Source: Stenotrophomonas maltophilia (GTDB taxonomy: Bacteria; Pseudomonadota; Gammaproteobacteria; Xanthomonadales; Xanthomonadaceae). From it: 64,000 bases of DNA. The stretch spans positions 1,000,750-1,064,749 of the forward strand of contig NZ_CP033877.1 in the NCBI RefSeq assembly GCF_006970445.1. Direction: 5' to 3'. This document shows, one piece after another, positions 33,877 through 42,754 of this stretch (position 1 is its first letter; each line of letters starts with the position of its first letter). The notes under the pieces were generated by a model. That model saw nothing but the letters and a program-made list of their open reading frames with translations. It was not told where the DNA came from and searched no databases. A program made the translations under genes and the position numbers.

Positions 33877-34974
33877 TCAGGCCATGCGCGGCGATGCCTG
33901 CTGTTGTGCCTGTTGCTCGTCCTGCACCAGCCGGCTTGCGTCGCGGGATTGCTGCTGCACGTTGGCCTGCTGATACAGCGTATCGGCGTCGCCCAGCTGC
34001 GTATCGAGCAGGGACAGACGCTGGCGATTGGCGGCCGGGTCCGGCGAGGCGGTGTCGCCGTTGCGATGCAGGAATACGTAGCCGGGTACCTCGGCGGTGC
34101 TGTTTGAACTGAATGCCACGTGCAGCGTGTCCTTTTCGCTGAAGCCGGCCTGCACCGCCGCGTGGGTCAGATGGCCGGCCAGGCGTTCATGCTCCTGTCC
34201 GGGGGGCAGTCCCTGCTGTTCGCTGGCCTGGGCGAGTGCGGTGCGCACCTTCTGGTCCAAGGCATGAAGGCTGTGCCCCGGTGCGCGCGCGTCCGCAGCC
34301 AGACGCTCGCCCAAGGGGCCATCAATGCCATCGGTTTCGCTGAGCAGACGCTGCTTCAAGCTGCGCTCGGGCAGGGGATGAGTGATGGTGCGGTTGAGTT
34401 CGCTGTTGGGGAAAGGGGGCTCAATGCTGTCCACGCCATGGATGTTGCGCAGCGGACGATAGCCGTCCTTGCCCTGTGACTGGACGCCCAGCGGAATGCG
34501 GACATCGGGCAGCAATTGCCCAACAGGGCCGCCGATGCTGTTCACGTCCAGGCTCTGCTTGCGCTGGATACCCGCATGATTCAATGCGCCCCAGGTGAAG
34601 TCCACGCAGTTGTGACGCACGTCGGCATAGTGCTTGCTGAAGCCGTGCGCTACTGGATCGTCGCCGAACGCTTTGAGCTTGTTGTACTGTGCTTCGGTGA
34701 TTTCCAGAGAGCGCGTGTAATGCGGGTTCTTATAGGTCTTTGCATCGTTGTCCACGATGTCACCTGGGCCGTTCATGCTGCCGTGCTCGATCGGTGCAAA
34801 GCCGTAGCTTGCCGGATCCTTTCCCGGTGCTCGAAGGACGTAGAACATGTGTCCCGGCCCGGACGTCTGCGCCGAGCCATCAGGATTGCGCAGCGGTTGC
34901 TGCGTAACGGGGTGGAGAAGCGGTGTTCCCGGTGCCGCAATGACGATATCGACGATGTAGCGTGGCTTGTCCAT
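33877..34974 (-). CDS. putative T4SS antibacterial effector (cysteine-hydrolase domain plus XVIPCD)
   Basis: 365 residues in two parts. Residues 1-165 look like a permuted NlpC/P60-type cysteine hydrolase: His42 in GPGHMFYVLRAP and Cys123 in VRHNCVDFTWGALNHAGI are the likely catalytic pair. Residues about 200-350 match the Xanthomonas VirD4-interacting conserved domain: a helix with HALDQKVRTAL, then ERLAGHLTHAAVQAGFSEKD, HVAFSS, VFLHRNGD, PDPAANRQRLSLLDTQ, and a Gln-rich tail. XVIPCD is the export signal of X-Tfe effectors that kill rival bacteria. There is no signal peptide. The gene follows, by 41 bp, a lipoprotein gene of the immunity type. Confidence 0.82.
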   Translation of the reverse strand: MDKPRYIVDIVIAAPGTPLLHPVTQQPLRNPDGSAQTSGPGHMFYVLRAPGKDPASYGFAPIEHGSMNGPGDIVDNDAKTYKNPHYTRSLEITEAQYNKLKAFGDDPVAHGFSKHYADVRHNCVDFTWGALNHAGIQRKQSLDVNSIGGPVGQLLPDVRIPLGVQSQGKDGYRPLRNIHGVDSIEPPFPNSELNRTITHPLPERSLKQRLLSETDGIDGPLGERLAADARAPGHSLHALDQKVRTALAQASEQQGLPPGQEHERLAGHLTHAAVQAGFSEKDTLHVAFSSNSTAEVPGYVFLHRNGDTASPDPAANRQRLSLLDTQLGDADTLYQQANVQQQSRDASRLVQDEQQAQQQASPRMA

Positions 34975-35015
34975 GTGCGTGGTGATCCTCCTGGAAGGTG
35001 TACGAAGGCGCTGCG

Positions 35016-35591
35016 CTACTTGGCGAGCGGACGCGATTCGTGAATCAGTATCTTGGCGCTTGTGCCACGAAGTGGTGCGATGTCTTCAATCGTGCTGATC
35101 TGTACGCGGTAGCGACTTTGCGCCTGCAACGGCAGCAGCGCGACATGGAGTCGATAGGCCCCATCGCTGCCTCGCTGGGTCTGGGCGTAGTTCAGACCCT
35201 TACCGCGGTGCCAGTCTGGCAGAGGCTGGCCAGATTGCGACTGTGCGATCTGATACGCGTCGGGGCTTGCCAGCGGCTGCCAAGTGCCGCCTGACCATTG
35301 CTGAAGTCCTACGCGTAAAGGAATGTGCAGGTCGCGCGGAGAAGCAGTGTCTGGTGATGGGGGAACGTGCTGCAGATCCAACTCCACCGCATATGTACGG
35401 TAGCTGGCAAAATTGCGCGCCGTGGTTTCGAACTCGAACTGCACCTGCTGGCCGGGCGCGTCCACGGCGATGGGCTGTGAGAGTTCCAGTGGCTCTGGCG
35501 GTAGGGGCGGCCCCTTGTCGGCGCAGGCGGCAAGCAGCGCGGTCAGGCCGAGGAGGCTGATGCGCAGCCGGTGTGTGATGCGGGTGGTCAT
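35016..35591 (-). CDS. lipoprotein, candidate immunity protein for the T4SS effector
   Basis: 191 residues. Signal peptide with lipobox LLAAC (Cys22; MTTRITHRLRISLLGLTALLAA before it). The mature part is beta-rich, with no match I know. Immunity proteins (X-Tfi) for periplasm-acting Xanthomonadales T4SS effectors are usually small lipoproteins encoded next to the effector, as here, where the lipoprotein comes first in the operon. ATG 35591 is the start that puts the basic n-region at the N-terminus. Function inferred from context. Confidence 0.75.
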   Translation of the reverse strand: MTTRITHRLRISLLGLTALLAACADKGPPLPPEPLELSQPIAVDAPGQQVQFEFETTARNFASYRTYAVELDLQHVPPSPDTASPRDLHIPLRVGLQQWSGGTWQPLASPDAYQIAQSQSGQPLPDWHRGKGLNYAQTQRGSDGAYRLHVALLPLQAQSRYRVQISTIEDIAPLRGTSAKILIHESRPLAK

Positions 35592-35734
35592 GCGGATCCC
35601 TCTGGCTCCTTGCCGTGACCATCTGAACCCTAACGTTGGCGAGGCGGAGCCTGCAAGCGCCGGGACCGCGGTGCGGTGCATTCACATGTCGCCGCCGGAG
35701 GCGAGCCCCTGCGTCACCGTGTCGCAGGGGGTAA

Positions 35735-35755
35735 ACCCTGAACGGGGTCCAAGGT
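35735..35755. promoter_or_regulatory. MerR/CueR-like 21-bp operator candidate
   Basis: ACCCTGAA-CGGGG-TCCAAGGT is a 21-bp imperfect dyad (6 of 8 pairs), the size and flanks (ACC...GGT) of MerR-family metal operators. On the minus strand TCAACC and TACCCC sit at the -35/-10 places with a 19-bp spacer but match poorly. It lies 26 bp before the DUF2946 gene. Confidence 0.35.
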
Positions 35756-35781
35756 TGACCGTGGGCCCGTAGAATGGCGGC

Positions 35782-36228
35782 GTGCGCCGTTCTGCTCTCC
35801 ACCGCCGGTTCCAGGCCCTGGCATGGCTTGCCATGCTGCTGGTGCTGCTCGCCCCGCTGGTGAGCCGCTGGCTGGCGCATGGTCACGTGGCTGCCGCTGT
35901 ACCGGTGGCGGCGATGGACCACGCAATGCACGCAGAGCATGCGCAGCACGCGATGGAAGGGCACCACGACCATCACGCGATGGCGATGCCGCACGGCGAG
36001 GTCGCAAAGAAGCCGCCCGCCGATCCACACGCCGATCATGAGATGGGCGTGGACTGCGATTACTGCCTGATCGCTGCACGGCTGATCACCCTGCTGGTGG
36101 CGGCAGTGCTGCTGTTGGCGCCGATGGCACCGGTGTGCCGCGCACTGCGCGGTGCGGTGCAGACGTTGCCGCAACGGATCAGCGGCACATTGGGAGCGCG
36201 TGGGCCGCCAGCCATGATGGCCGCCTGA
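35782..36228 (+). CDS. DUF2946-family metal-associated membrane protein
   Basis: 148 residues. A helix near the N-terminus (AWLAMLLVLLAPLVSRWLA), a long His/Met-rich loop (residues about 34-85: HAMHAEHAQHAMEGHHDHHAM) able to bind copper, then CDYC (GVDCDYCLIAARL) and a second helix. DUF2946 proteins are found beside TonB copper receptors. The start is GTG 35782; the nearby ATG at 35774 is in another frame. The gene leads to the TonB receptor 130 bp on. Confidence 0.85.
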   Translation: MRRSALHRRFQALAWLAMLLVLLAPLVSRWLAHGHVAAAVPVAAMDHAMHAEHAQHAMEGHHDHHAMAMPHGEVAKKPPADPHADHEMGVDCDYCLIAARLITLLVAAVLLLAPMAPVCRALRGAVQTLPQRISGTLGARGPPAMMAA

Positions 36229-36357
36229 GCCGCACGCGCGTTGCATTGATCGTTTTTCCATGAGGTTGCCGGCCACGGCCGGTGCCCGCACGCGCGTGTT
36301 TGTCCCTTTCTGATTGCTGCCCTGCCATTGCGGGGTGGCCTTGCATGCCGTGAATAA

Positions 36358-38496
36358 ATGAAAACGAACCCCAACTCCGCGCGCCTGCGCCGGGCGACGC
36401 TGCCTGTCCTGTGCGCGTTGCTCCTGCATGCCGCGCCCCTGCTTGCCGCCGACGCGGCACCCCCGACCACGCTGGATACCGTGCGGGTGGTCGATACCCG
36501 CAGCGGCGAGCTGTCTTCCACCGCCAGCGCAGGCTCTGCGTTGGGCCTGAGCGTGCTGCAGACACCGGCCAGCCTGACGGTGATTTCGCGCGAGCAGCTG
36601 GAGCAGCGCGGCGACAGCAACCTCAACGATGCGATCAGCCGGGCAGGTGCGATCAGTGCCATGCCGCACCCGGGCAATGGCCTGAGCGCGCTCTCCAGCC
36701 GCGGCTTCACCGACGGTGCCTCGGTGATGCGGCTGTACGACGGGCTGCGTCAGTACGGCGGCGTGGGCATCACCTTCCCGTTCGATACCTGGTCGATCGA
36801 GCGCATCGAAGTGCTGCGCGGGCCGGCGTCGGTCATCCATGGCGACGGTGCGATCGGCGGCGTGATCAACATCGTGCCGAAGAAGCCCTCGCGCGGTGCC
36901 ATCGAAAACGAGATCAGCCTGACTGTGGGCAGCGAGGACACCGCGCGGCTGGGCTTCGGCAGCGGTGGCGCGCTGACGCCCGAGCTGGCCTACCGGCTGG
37001 ATGTGAGTGGCAACTACAGCGGTGGCTGGGTCGACCGCGGGCGCAACAGTGACGCGACGTTCTCCAGTGCATTGCTGTGGCAGCCGCGTGCGGACCTGCA
37101 GCTGACCCTCACCCACGCGCAGGGCTACCAGCAACCGATGCGCTACTTCGGCACGCCGCTGGTCGAGGGCCGCCAGCTGGAGGCGCTGCGCCACCGCAAC
37201 TACAACGTGGACGACAGCGAGATCCGCTATCGCGACCGCTGGACCCAGCTTGATGCGCTGTGGACACCGAACGCGAACGTGGAATGGCGCACGCGCCTCT
37301 ACCAGATCGACAGCCAGCGCGACTGGCGCAATGCCGAGGCCTATGTCTACAACCGCGCTACCGGCTTGATCGATCGATCTGGCAATACCGAGATCACCCA
37401 CAACCAGGACCAGACCGGACTGACCTCGACGCTGCGTGTGCAGGGAACGGCGGGTGGCCTGCAGAACAACTTCGCGGTGGGCCTGGACGCCAACCGCGCG
37501 CACTTCAAGCACACCAACAACACCTATGCCGGCAGCTCGGGCCCGGTCGATCCGTTCGATCCGGTGCCGGGCCAGTTCGCCAGCGACGCGCCGAACCTGC
37601 CGCGCTACCGCAACCGTGCCGAGCAGTACGCGTTGTTCATGGAGGACCGGCTGGCGCTGAGCGAGCGCTGGTCGGTGCTGGGTGGCCTGCGCCACGACCG
37701 CGCGCGCATTGATCGCACCGATCTGATCAGCGGCCAGAATGCGTTCTCGAAGACCTACAGCAGCACCGGCTGGCGTGCAGGCACGGTATTCGCGCTGCAG
37801 CCGACGCTGAGCCTGTATGCGCAGTACTCACAGGCGGCGGACCCGGTCAGTGGCCTGTTGATGATCAGCCCGGCCAACGGCGCGTTCGATCTTGCCAAGG
37901 GCCGGCAGATCGAGGTGGGCCTGAAGCAGGCCTTCGACGGCGGCGAGTGGACGCTGGCGGCGTACCGCATCCGCAAGACCGGGCTGCTCAGCCGCGATCC
38001 GCTGGTACCGGATCGCCGGGTGCAGGTGGGCGCGCAGACCTCGCGCGGTATTGAAGCGTCCTTGAACTGGAACTTCGCGCCGCGCTGGTCGCTGGATGCC
38101 AACGCGACGGTGCTGAAGGCCGAGTTCGAGGACTTCCTGGAAACCACCGGGTCGCCGCCGATGCTGGTGTCGCGTGATGGCAACGTGCCGCCGAACGTGG
38201 CCGAGCGCCTGGCCAGTGTGTGGTTGAGCTGGCAGTTCGCACCGGACTGGAGTGCGGCGGGTGGCGTTCGCTACGTCGGCAAGCGCTATGCCGACAACGC
38301 CAACACATTGGAACTGCCCGGCTATAGCACCACCGACCTGGCACTGACCTGGCAGGCGGCACCGCGCACGCGGCTGTCCGCGCGATTGTTCAACGTATTC
38401 GACAAGACGTACTACGCCACCGCGTACTACACCAGCACGCAGTGGTTGCTGGGTGCGGACCGGCGCGTCGAATTCACCGTCGACCATCGCTTCTGA
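36358..38496 (+). CDS. TonB-dependent siderophore/metal receptor
   Basis: 712 residues. Signal peptide (LPVLCALLLHAAPLLAA), TonB box-like region (TLDTVRVVDTRS), plug domain with VLRGPASVIHGDGAIGGVINIVPKKP and a 22-strand barrel ending VEFTVDHRF with terminal Phe. No Fur box is visible upstream. The flanking DUF2946 and PepSY genes suggest copper or siderophore uptake; the ligand cannot be read from the sequence. Confidence 0.92.
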   Translation: MKTNPNSARLRRATLPVLCALLLHAAPLLAADAAPPTTLDTVRVVDTRSGELSSTASAGSALGLSVLQTPASLTVISREQLEQRGDSNLNDAISRAGAISAMPHPGNGLSALSSRGFTDGASVMRLYDGLRQYGGVGITFPFDTWSIERIEVLRGPASVIHGDGAIGGVINIVPKKPSRGAIENEISLTVGSEDTARLGFGSGGALTPELAYRLDVSGNYSGGWVDRGRNSDATFSSALLWQPRADLQLTLTHAQGYQQPMRYFGTPLVEGRQLEALRHRNYNVDDSEIRYRDRWTQLDALWTPNANVEWRTRLYQIDSQRDWRNAEAYVYNRATGLIDRSGNTEITHNQDQTGLTSTLRVQGTAGGLQNNFAVGLDANRAHFKHTNNTYAGSSGPVDPFDPVPGQFASDAPNLPRYRNRAEQYALFMEDRLALSERWSVLGGLRHDRARIDRTDLISGQNAFSKTYSSTGWRAGTVFALQPTLSLYAQYSQAADPVSGLLMISPANGAFDLAKGRQIEVGLKQAFDGGEWTLAAYRIRKTGLLSRDPLVPDRRVQVGAQTSRGIEASLNWNFAPRWSLDANATVLKAEFEDFLETTGSPPMLVSRDGNVPPNVAERLASVWLSWQFAPDWSAAGGVRYVGKRYADNANTLELPGYSTTDLALTWQAAPRTRLSARLFNVFDKTYYATAYYTSTQWLLGADRRVEFTVDHRF

Positions 38497-38507
38497 GGAC
38501 GCGCATC

Positions 38508-40013
38508 ATGTCGCTGCGATCCACCGCCAAGCGCTGGACCTACCTGGTGCACCGCTGGCTGGGCATCGGCGGATGCCTGCTGATGCTGCTGTGGTTTGTC
38601 AGCGGCATGGTGATGCTGTTCATTGGTTACCCGAAGCTGACACCCGGTGAGCGGCTGGCGGCGTTGCCGGTGCTGGGTGAGGCCCGCGATCTGCAGGGGC
38701 TGTCGATACTGCCTGCCGCCGTGCAGGCCGAGCCGGAAAGCGTGGCGCTGACCACGCTGCGTGGCGAGCCGGCGTATGTGGTGCGCAATGGCAGCAACGT
38801 GGGCGCCTGGTCGGCGTACACCGGCCAGGCCCTGCTGCCGGTGTCGGCACAGCGTGCCGAAGCGTCCGCTGCACAGTTCGCCGGCGGCCAGGCCTTCGTG
38901 GGTGCGATGCGCGTGGACGAGGACCGCTGGACGCATTCGCGTGCACTGGATGTGCATCGGCCGCTGTATCGGGTGGAGGTGGGCGGTGCACAGCCGGGCG
39001 ACCTGTATGTGTCATCGCGTACCGGTGAAGTCGTGCTGGACGCCCCGCATGTGCAGCAGCGCTGGAACTATGTGGGCGCCTGGCTGCACTGGCTGTACTT
39101 CCTGCGTATGCAGTCGGTCGACCCGGTGTGGACGTGGGGGGTGATCGTGCTGTCCGCACTGTGCACGTTGGCGGCGGTCAGCGGCATCGTGGTGGGCGTG
39201 TGGCGCTGGCGTTTTCGTGGGCACTATCGTTCCGGTGCGAAGACGCCGTACGTCGAGCCGTGGATGCGCTGGCACCATCTGATCGGGCTGGTGGCTGCGG
39301 CCTTCGTGTTCACCTGGATCTTCAGTGGGCTGATGTCGATGAATCCGCTGGGGGTCTTCAGCAGCACGCGTGAAGCGATCGACAGCGGGCGCTATCGCGG
39401 TGGCGCGGTGACGGTGGATGGCGCACTGGGTGAGCCGGCGAAGCTTATGGCGGTGGCCGATGCTGGGCGCTTCCGGCCGGTGGAGATCCAGTGGCGACGG
39501 ATCGGTGGCGAGCTGTTCGCGGTGCTGCTGGATGGGCAGGGCGAGACCTGCATCGTGTCCAGCGGCAATGGGCACTTGCAGGTTGCGCGGTTGCTGCCGG
39601 CAGCGTGGCTGCAGCAGAAGGTGCGTGCGCTGTCCGATGCACCAATGCAGGATTTCGTGGTGCAGCAGGCAGCGGATGCCTACTTCTATCCGCGTGCACC
39701 GGAAGCCATGAACGGCGCAGCGGTTCGCCGCTTCCCGGTGGCGGTGGTGGACTTCGGCGATGCCGAGGCGACGCGCGTCTATCTCGACCTGGCTACCGGC
39801 GATCCGTTGTTGATGATGGGGCATCGCGAGCGGGTCGGGCGCTGGTTGTTCTACTTCCTGCACAGCTGGGACCTGCCGGCGATGCTGCGCCAGGAAGGTG
39901 CCCGGCTGGCGGTGTTGCTGCTGCTGAGCGCTGCTGGCACCGCGCTGTGTGCCACGGCGACGGTGATCGGCTATCGGCGTTTGCGGATGAAGCTGCGGCG
40001 CAGGCGGCGCTGA
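38508..40013 (+). CDS. PepSY-domain membrane protein, probable ferric/metal reductase
   Basis: 501 residues of the PepSY-associated TM family: N-terminal helix after YLVHRWLGIGGCLLMLLWFVSGMVMLF, a periplasmic domain, RWNYVGAWLHWLYFLR, further helices around 200-220 and 265-285 and a C-terminal helix pair. Conserved His residues in HRW and LHWLYF could bind heme. These proteins usually follow TonB siderophore receptors and may reduce the imported metal. GAGGAC lies 6 nt before ATG 38508, 11 bp after the receptor gene. Confidence 0.88.
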   Translation: MSLRSTAKRWTYLVHRWLGIGGCLLMLLWFVSGMVMLFIGYPKLTPGERLAALPVLGEARDLQGLSILPAAVQAEPESVALTTLRGEPAYVVRNGSNVGAWSAYTGQALLPVSAQRAEASAAQFAGGQAFVGAMRVDEDRWTHSRALDVHRPLYRVEVGGAQPGDLYVSSRTGEVVLDAPHVQQRWNYVGAWLHWLYFLRMQSVDPVWTWGVIVLSALCTLAAVSGIVVGVWRWRFRGHYRSGAKTPYVEPWMRWHHLIGLVAAAFVFTWIFSGLMSMNPLGVFSSTREAIDSGRYRGGAVTVDGALGEPAKLMAVADAGRFRPVEIQWRRIGGELFAVLLDGQGETCIVSSGNGHLQVARLLPAAWLQQKVRALSDAPMQDFVVQQAADAYFYPRAPEAMNGAAVRRFPVAVVDFGDAEATRVYLDLATGDPLLMMGHRERVGRWLFYFLHSWDLPAMLRQEGARLAVLLLLSAAGTALCATATVIGYRRLRMKLRRRRR

Positions 40014-40022
40014 TGCCCTGGA

Positions 40023-41156
40023 CTACACCCGCAGCCAACGCGTGGACACGGCCACCAGCAACAAGGCCGTGGCCACGCCGATGAAGGCGGCGATCAGGCC
40101 GAAGTGGTTGGCAGCAAATCCGATCAGCGCCGGTCCGGCAAGGATGCCGGCAAAGCCCAGCGTGGAAACGGCGGTGATGGCCAGCGCGCCAGGCATGCGG
40201 GTCTGGTGGCCGGCCAGCGAGAACAGCGCGGGTGCGATGTTGGCGCAACCGAGGCCGACCAGCACATAGCCGATCAGCGACGCCTGCCACGGCGTGACCA
40301 GGGTCAGTACCAGTACGCCCGCGGCGGCGAGCAGTGCGCCGAACACGATCGCGCGCTCACGGCCTACGCGCGCCACCAGTGCATCGCCGAACAGGCGCGC
40401 CACGGTCATGGTCAGGGTGAAGGTTACATAGCCGATGCCGGCGAGGCTGGCATCGACGCGACGCACATCGCTGAGGAAGACCGCGCTCCAGTCCAGCATC
40501 GCGCCTTCACCGAGGAAGGCGACGAACGCCAGCACGCCGATGAACAGCACGATGCCATGCGGCAGGGCCAGCATCGGTGTGTCGTGTGGCATGCGTTCGC
40601 TGTGCCAGTGCGCTGCCGACAACAGCATCACCAGCAGCATGGCGCCGACGCCGATCAGCACGGATGCCAAGGGAGGCAGCTGTGCGGACAGCAGCACGGT
40701 CATGGTGGCCGCGCCGAGGAAGCCGCCGATGCTGAAGAAGGCGTGGAAGCCGGACATCATCACGCGCCGTGCTTCGCGCTCGACGATGACGGCCTGCACG
40801 TTCATCGTGCAGTCCGTCGCGCCCACGGCGGCGCCGAACACGAACAGCACCAGCCCCAGTGACCAGGCCGAACCGGCCAGCGCCAGGCCGGGCACGGTCA
40901 GGCAGATCAGCAGGCTGCTGGCCACCATCACCCGCCGGCAACCGAGGCGTGCGGCGAGAACGCCGGACAAGGGCATTGCCAGCAGCGAACCGGCACCGAG
41001 GCAGAGCAGCACCAGCCCCAGCGTGGCGTCGTTGATCTCGGTGCGTGCCTTTGCGAACGGCACCAGGGTGGCCCACAGCGCGGTGGCGAAGCCGGGAATG
41101 AAGAACGCAGCGCGGGTCGCGTGCTGTTCGGCACGCGCGCGGTTGGCAAGGGACAT
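40023..41156 (-). CDS. smtcrA: MFS transporter next to the Qnr regulator (SmtcrA)
   Basis: 377 residues with 12 predicted helices and the MFS pattern AARLGCRRVMV between helices 2 and 3. It resembles YbjJ. In S. maltophilia the MFS gene beside SmQnrR was reported as SmtcrA, repressed with Smqnr by SmQnrR; place and orientation fit. The gene follows the DeoR regulator by 11 bp in the same direction, so it can be transcribed from the same operator-promoter. The transported drug cannot be inferred here. The symbol rests on recalled literature. Confidence 0.82.
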   Translation of the reverse strand: MSLANRARAEQHATRAAFFIPGFATALWATLVPFAKARTEINDATLGLVLLCLGAGSLLAMPLSGVLAARLGCRRVMVASSLLICLTVPGLALAGSAWSLGLVLFVFGAAVGATDCTMNVQAVIVEREARRVMMSGFHAFFSIGGFLGAATMTVLLSAQLPPLASVLIGVGAMLLVMLLSAAHWHSERMPHDTPMLALPHGIVLFIGVLAFVAFLGEGAMLDWSAVFLSDVRRVDASLAGIGYVTFTLTMTVARLFGDALVARVGRERAIVFGALLAAAGVLVLTLVTPWQASLIGYVLVGLGCANIAPALFSLAGHQTRMPGALAITAVSTLGFAGILAGPALIGFAANHFGLIAAFIGVATALLLVAVSTRWLRV

Positions 41157-41167
41157 GAGCGGTACGG

Positions 41168-41944
41168 TCAGGGGGGAGTGGGGTGTACCGCGATGCCTGC
41201 GGCGCGGAAGCGTGCCGCCAATGCGGGGGGCGCGGTGGTGGTCAGCACCAGGTCGTCGATCTCGTCCAGGCTGGCGATCTGCCAGTTGCCGCGGGCACCC
41301 AGCTTTTCGGTGGTGGCGGCGACGATGACACGACTGCTGCAGGCCACCATCGCGCGCTTCAGCGTGGCTTCTTCGGCATCCATCGCCCACACGCCGGTGT
41401 CGCCGTCCACCGCGCAGGGGCCGGGCAGGTACACGTCGGCACGCAGGCGCTGCACCTGGGCCAGTGCTTCTGCGCCGACCGCACCACCGCCACGGGCCAG
41501 GCGCCCGCCGATCAACTGCACTGAGGTGCCTTCAAGCAGGCTGGCGGCCGTGGCGATCTGTGGCGCGTTGGTGATCACCGTCAAGCCGAGGGCGGCCGGC
41601 AGCTGCTGGGCGATCGCAAGGTTGGTTGAACCGGCATCGAGCAGCACGACCTGGCCGGGTTGCAGCAGCGCGCAGACGCGGGCGGCCAGTTCGGCCTTGT
41701 CGCCGCGATCGCGGGTCAGGCGCTCGCGCAGCGGGCGTTCCTTGGGGGGCGGCAGCACGGCGCCGCCGTAGACGCGCTGGCACAGGCCTTGGGCGGCCAG
41801 TTCGCGCAGGTCGCGGCGGATCGAATCTTCAGAGACGGCATAGCGGCGCGCCAGTTCGGCGGCGACCACGCGGCCCTGCTGGCGCAGTTCCTCGAGGATC
41901 TGCCGGGTGCGCTGGGCGGGGAGGGGGCTGGGATCGGAGCTCAT
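41168..41944 (-). CDS. smqnrR: DeoR-family repressor SmQnrR
   Basis: 258 residues. N-terminal DeoR helix-turn-helix (RTRQILEELRQQGRVVAAELARRYAVSEDSIRRDLREL) followed by the phosphosugar-sensing fold with LLDAGSTNLAIAQQL and VITNAPQIA. It is divergent from Smqnr; SmQnrR is known to repress Smqnr and SmtcrA. Start at ATG 41944 (MSSDPSPLPAQRT); ATG 41959 adds five residues. The candidate operators sit directly upstream. Confidence 0.88.
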   Translation of the reverse strand: MSSDPSPLPAQRTRQILEELRQQGRVVAAELARRYAVSEDSIRRDLRELAAQGLCQRVYGGAVLPPPKERPLRERLTRDRGDKAELAARVCALLQPGQVVLLDAGSTNLAIAQQLPAALGLTVITNAPQIATAASLLEGTSVQLIGGRLARGGGAVGAEALAQVQRLRADVYLPGPCAVDGDTGVWAMDAEEATLKRAMVACSSRVIVAATTEKLGARGNWQIASLDEIDDLVLTTTAPPALAARFRAAGIAVHPTPP

Positions 41945-41954
41945 GTCGCAAGTC

Positions 41955-41988
41955 TGCACGTTCGTGCATTAACGTGCAACAACGTGCA
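41955..41988. promoter_or_regulatory. phased operator of the Smqnr/smqnrR divergent region
   Basis: TGCACG (41955-41960) opens a palindrome with CGTGCA (41963-41968), and CGTGCA is repeated at 41973-41978 and 41983-41988, each exactly 10 bp apart. The array begins 11 bp before the smqnrR ATG and lies about 104-137 bp before Smqnr. It is a strong candidate for SmQnrR binding. Confidence 0.7.
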
Positions 41989-42091
41989 TGTGGGGTTGGG
42001 GGACACACTGCGGCTGGACTGCTGGTGAATTCGCCCGCGCCCACGTCTATGGATCGCCCTCGCGGCCCGGCATGATGGCGGGGCACTTGGC

Positions 42092-42751
42092 ATGGAATCC
42101 CTGATGTCCCCCACCGTTCACCGCAAGCTGCGCATCGGCGCGGACCAGTACACCGGCCAGAAGGTGGTCGACCAGCAGTTCCACGAATGCGATTTTTCCG
42201 GCGTGGACCTGACCGCCACCGAGTTCATCAACTGCAGCTTCTACGATGCCGACAGTCGCGCCGGCTGCCGCTTCAACGGCGCCACATTGAAGGAAGCCAG
42301 CTTCCGCAGCTGCGACATCAGCATGTGCCACTTCAATTTCATCAAGGCGCTGGGCCTGGAGATCAGCGAGTGCCGCGCGCAGGGCGCGGATTTCAGCAAC
42401 GCCAGCTTCATGAACCAGATCACCACGCGCAGCTGGTTCTGCAGCGCCTTCATCAAGAAGTCGAACCTGCGCTATGCCAATTTCTCGCGGGTGACGCTGG
42501 AGAAATGCGAACTGTGGGAAAACCGCTGGGATGGTGCGAACGTGAGCGGCGCCAGCTTCGCCGGCTCGGACCTGTCCGGCGGCCAGTTCGAGGGCATCGA
42601 CTGGAACAGCGCCAACTTCACCGACTGCGACCTGACCAACTCGGAGCTGGGTGAGCTGGACCTGCGCAGCACCAACCTGCGCGGCGCCACGCTGGACGTG
42701 CAGCAGGTGGCGCTGTTGATGCAGCGCATCGGCATCACCGTGGTGCCGTAG
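42092..42751 (+). CDS. Smqnr: chromosomal quinolone-protection pentapeptide protein SmQnr
   Basis: 219 residues, the length reported for SmQnr. Pentapeptide repeats of the A(D/N)LXX form run through nearly all of the protein (FSGVDLTATEFINCSFYDAD, ASFRSCDISMCHF, ANFSRVTLEKCEL, SDLSGGQFEGIDW), with a loop of Qnr type near the middle. They form a beta-helix mimicking DNA and guard DNA gyrase and topoisomerase IV from fluoroquinolones. Start ATG 42092; 42104 would also be possible. Divergent from its repressor. Confidence 0.95.
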   Translation: MESLMSPTVHRKLRIGADQYTGQKVVDQQFHECDFSGVDLTATEFINCSFYDADSRAGCRFNGATLKEASFRSCDISMCHFNFIKALGLEISECRAQGADFSNASFMNQITTRSWFCSAFIKKSNLRYANFSRVTLEKCELWENRWDGANVSGASFAGSDLSGGQFEGIDWNSANFTDCDLTNSELGELDLRSTNLRGATLDVQQVALLMQRIGITVVP

Positions 42752-42754
42752 GCA

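Noticed and set aside
35200..37695. An 831-codon minus-strand frame across the DUF2946 and receptor genes
   Set aside because: It is the antisense of two well-supported plus-strand genes and contains no recognisable domain.
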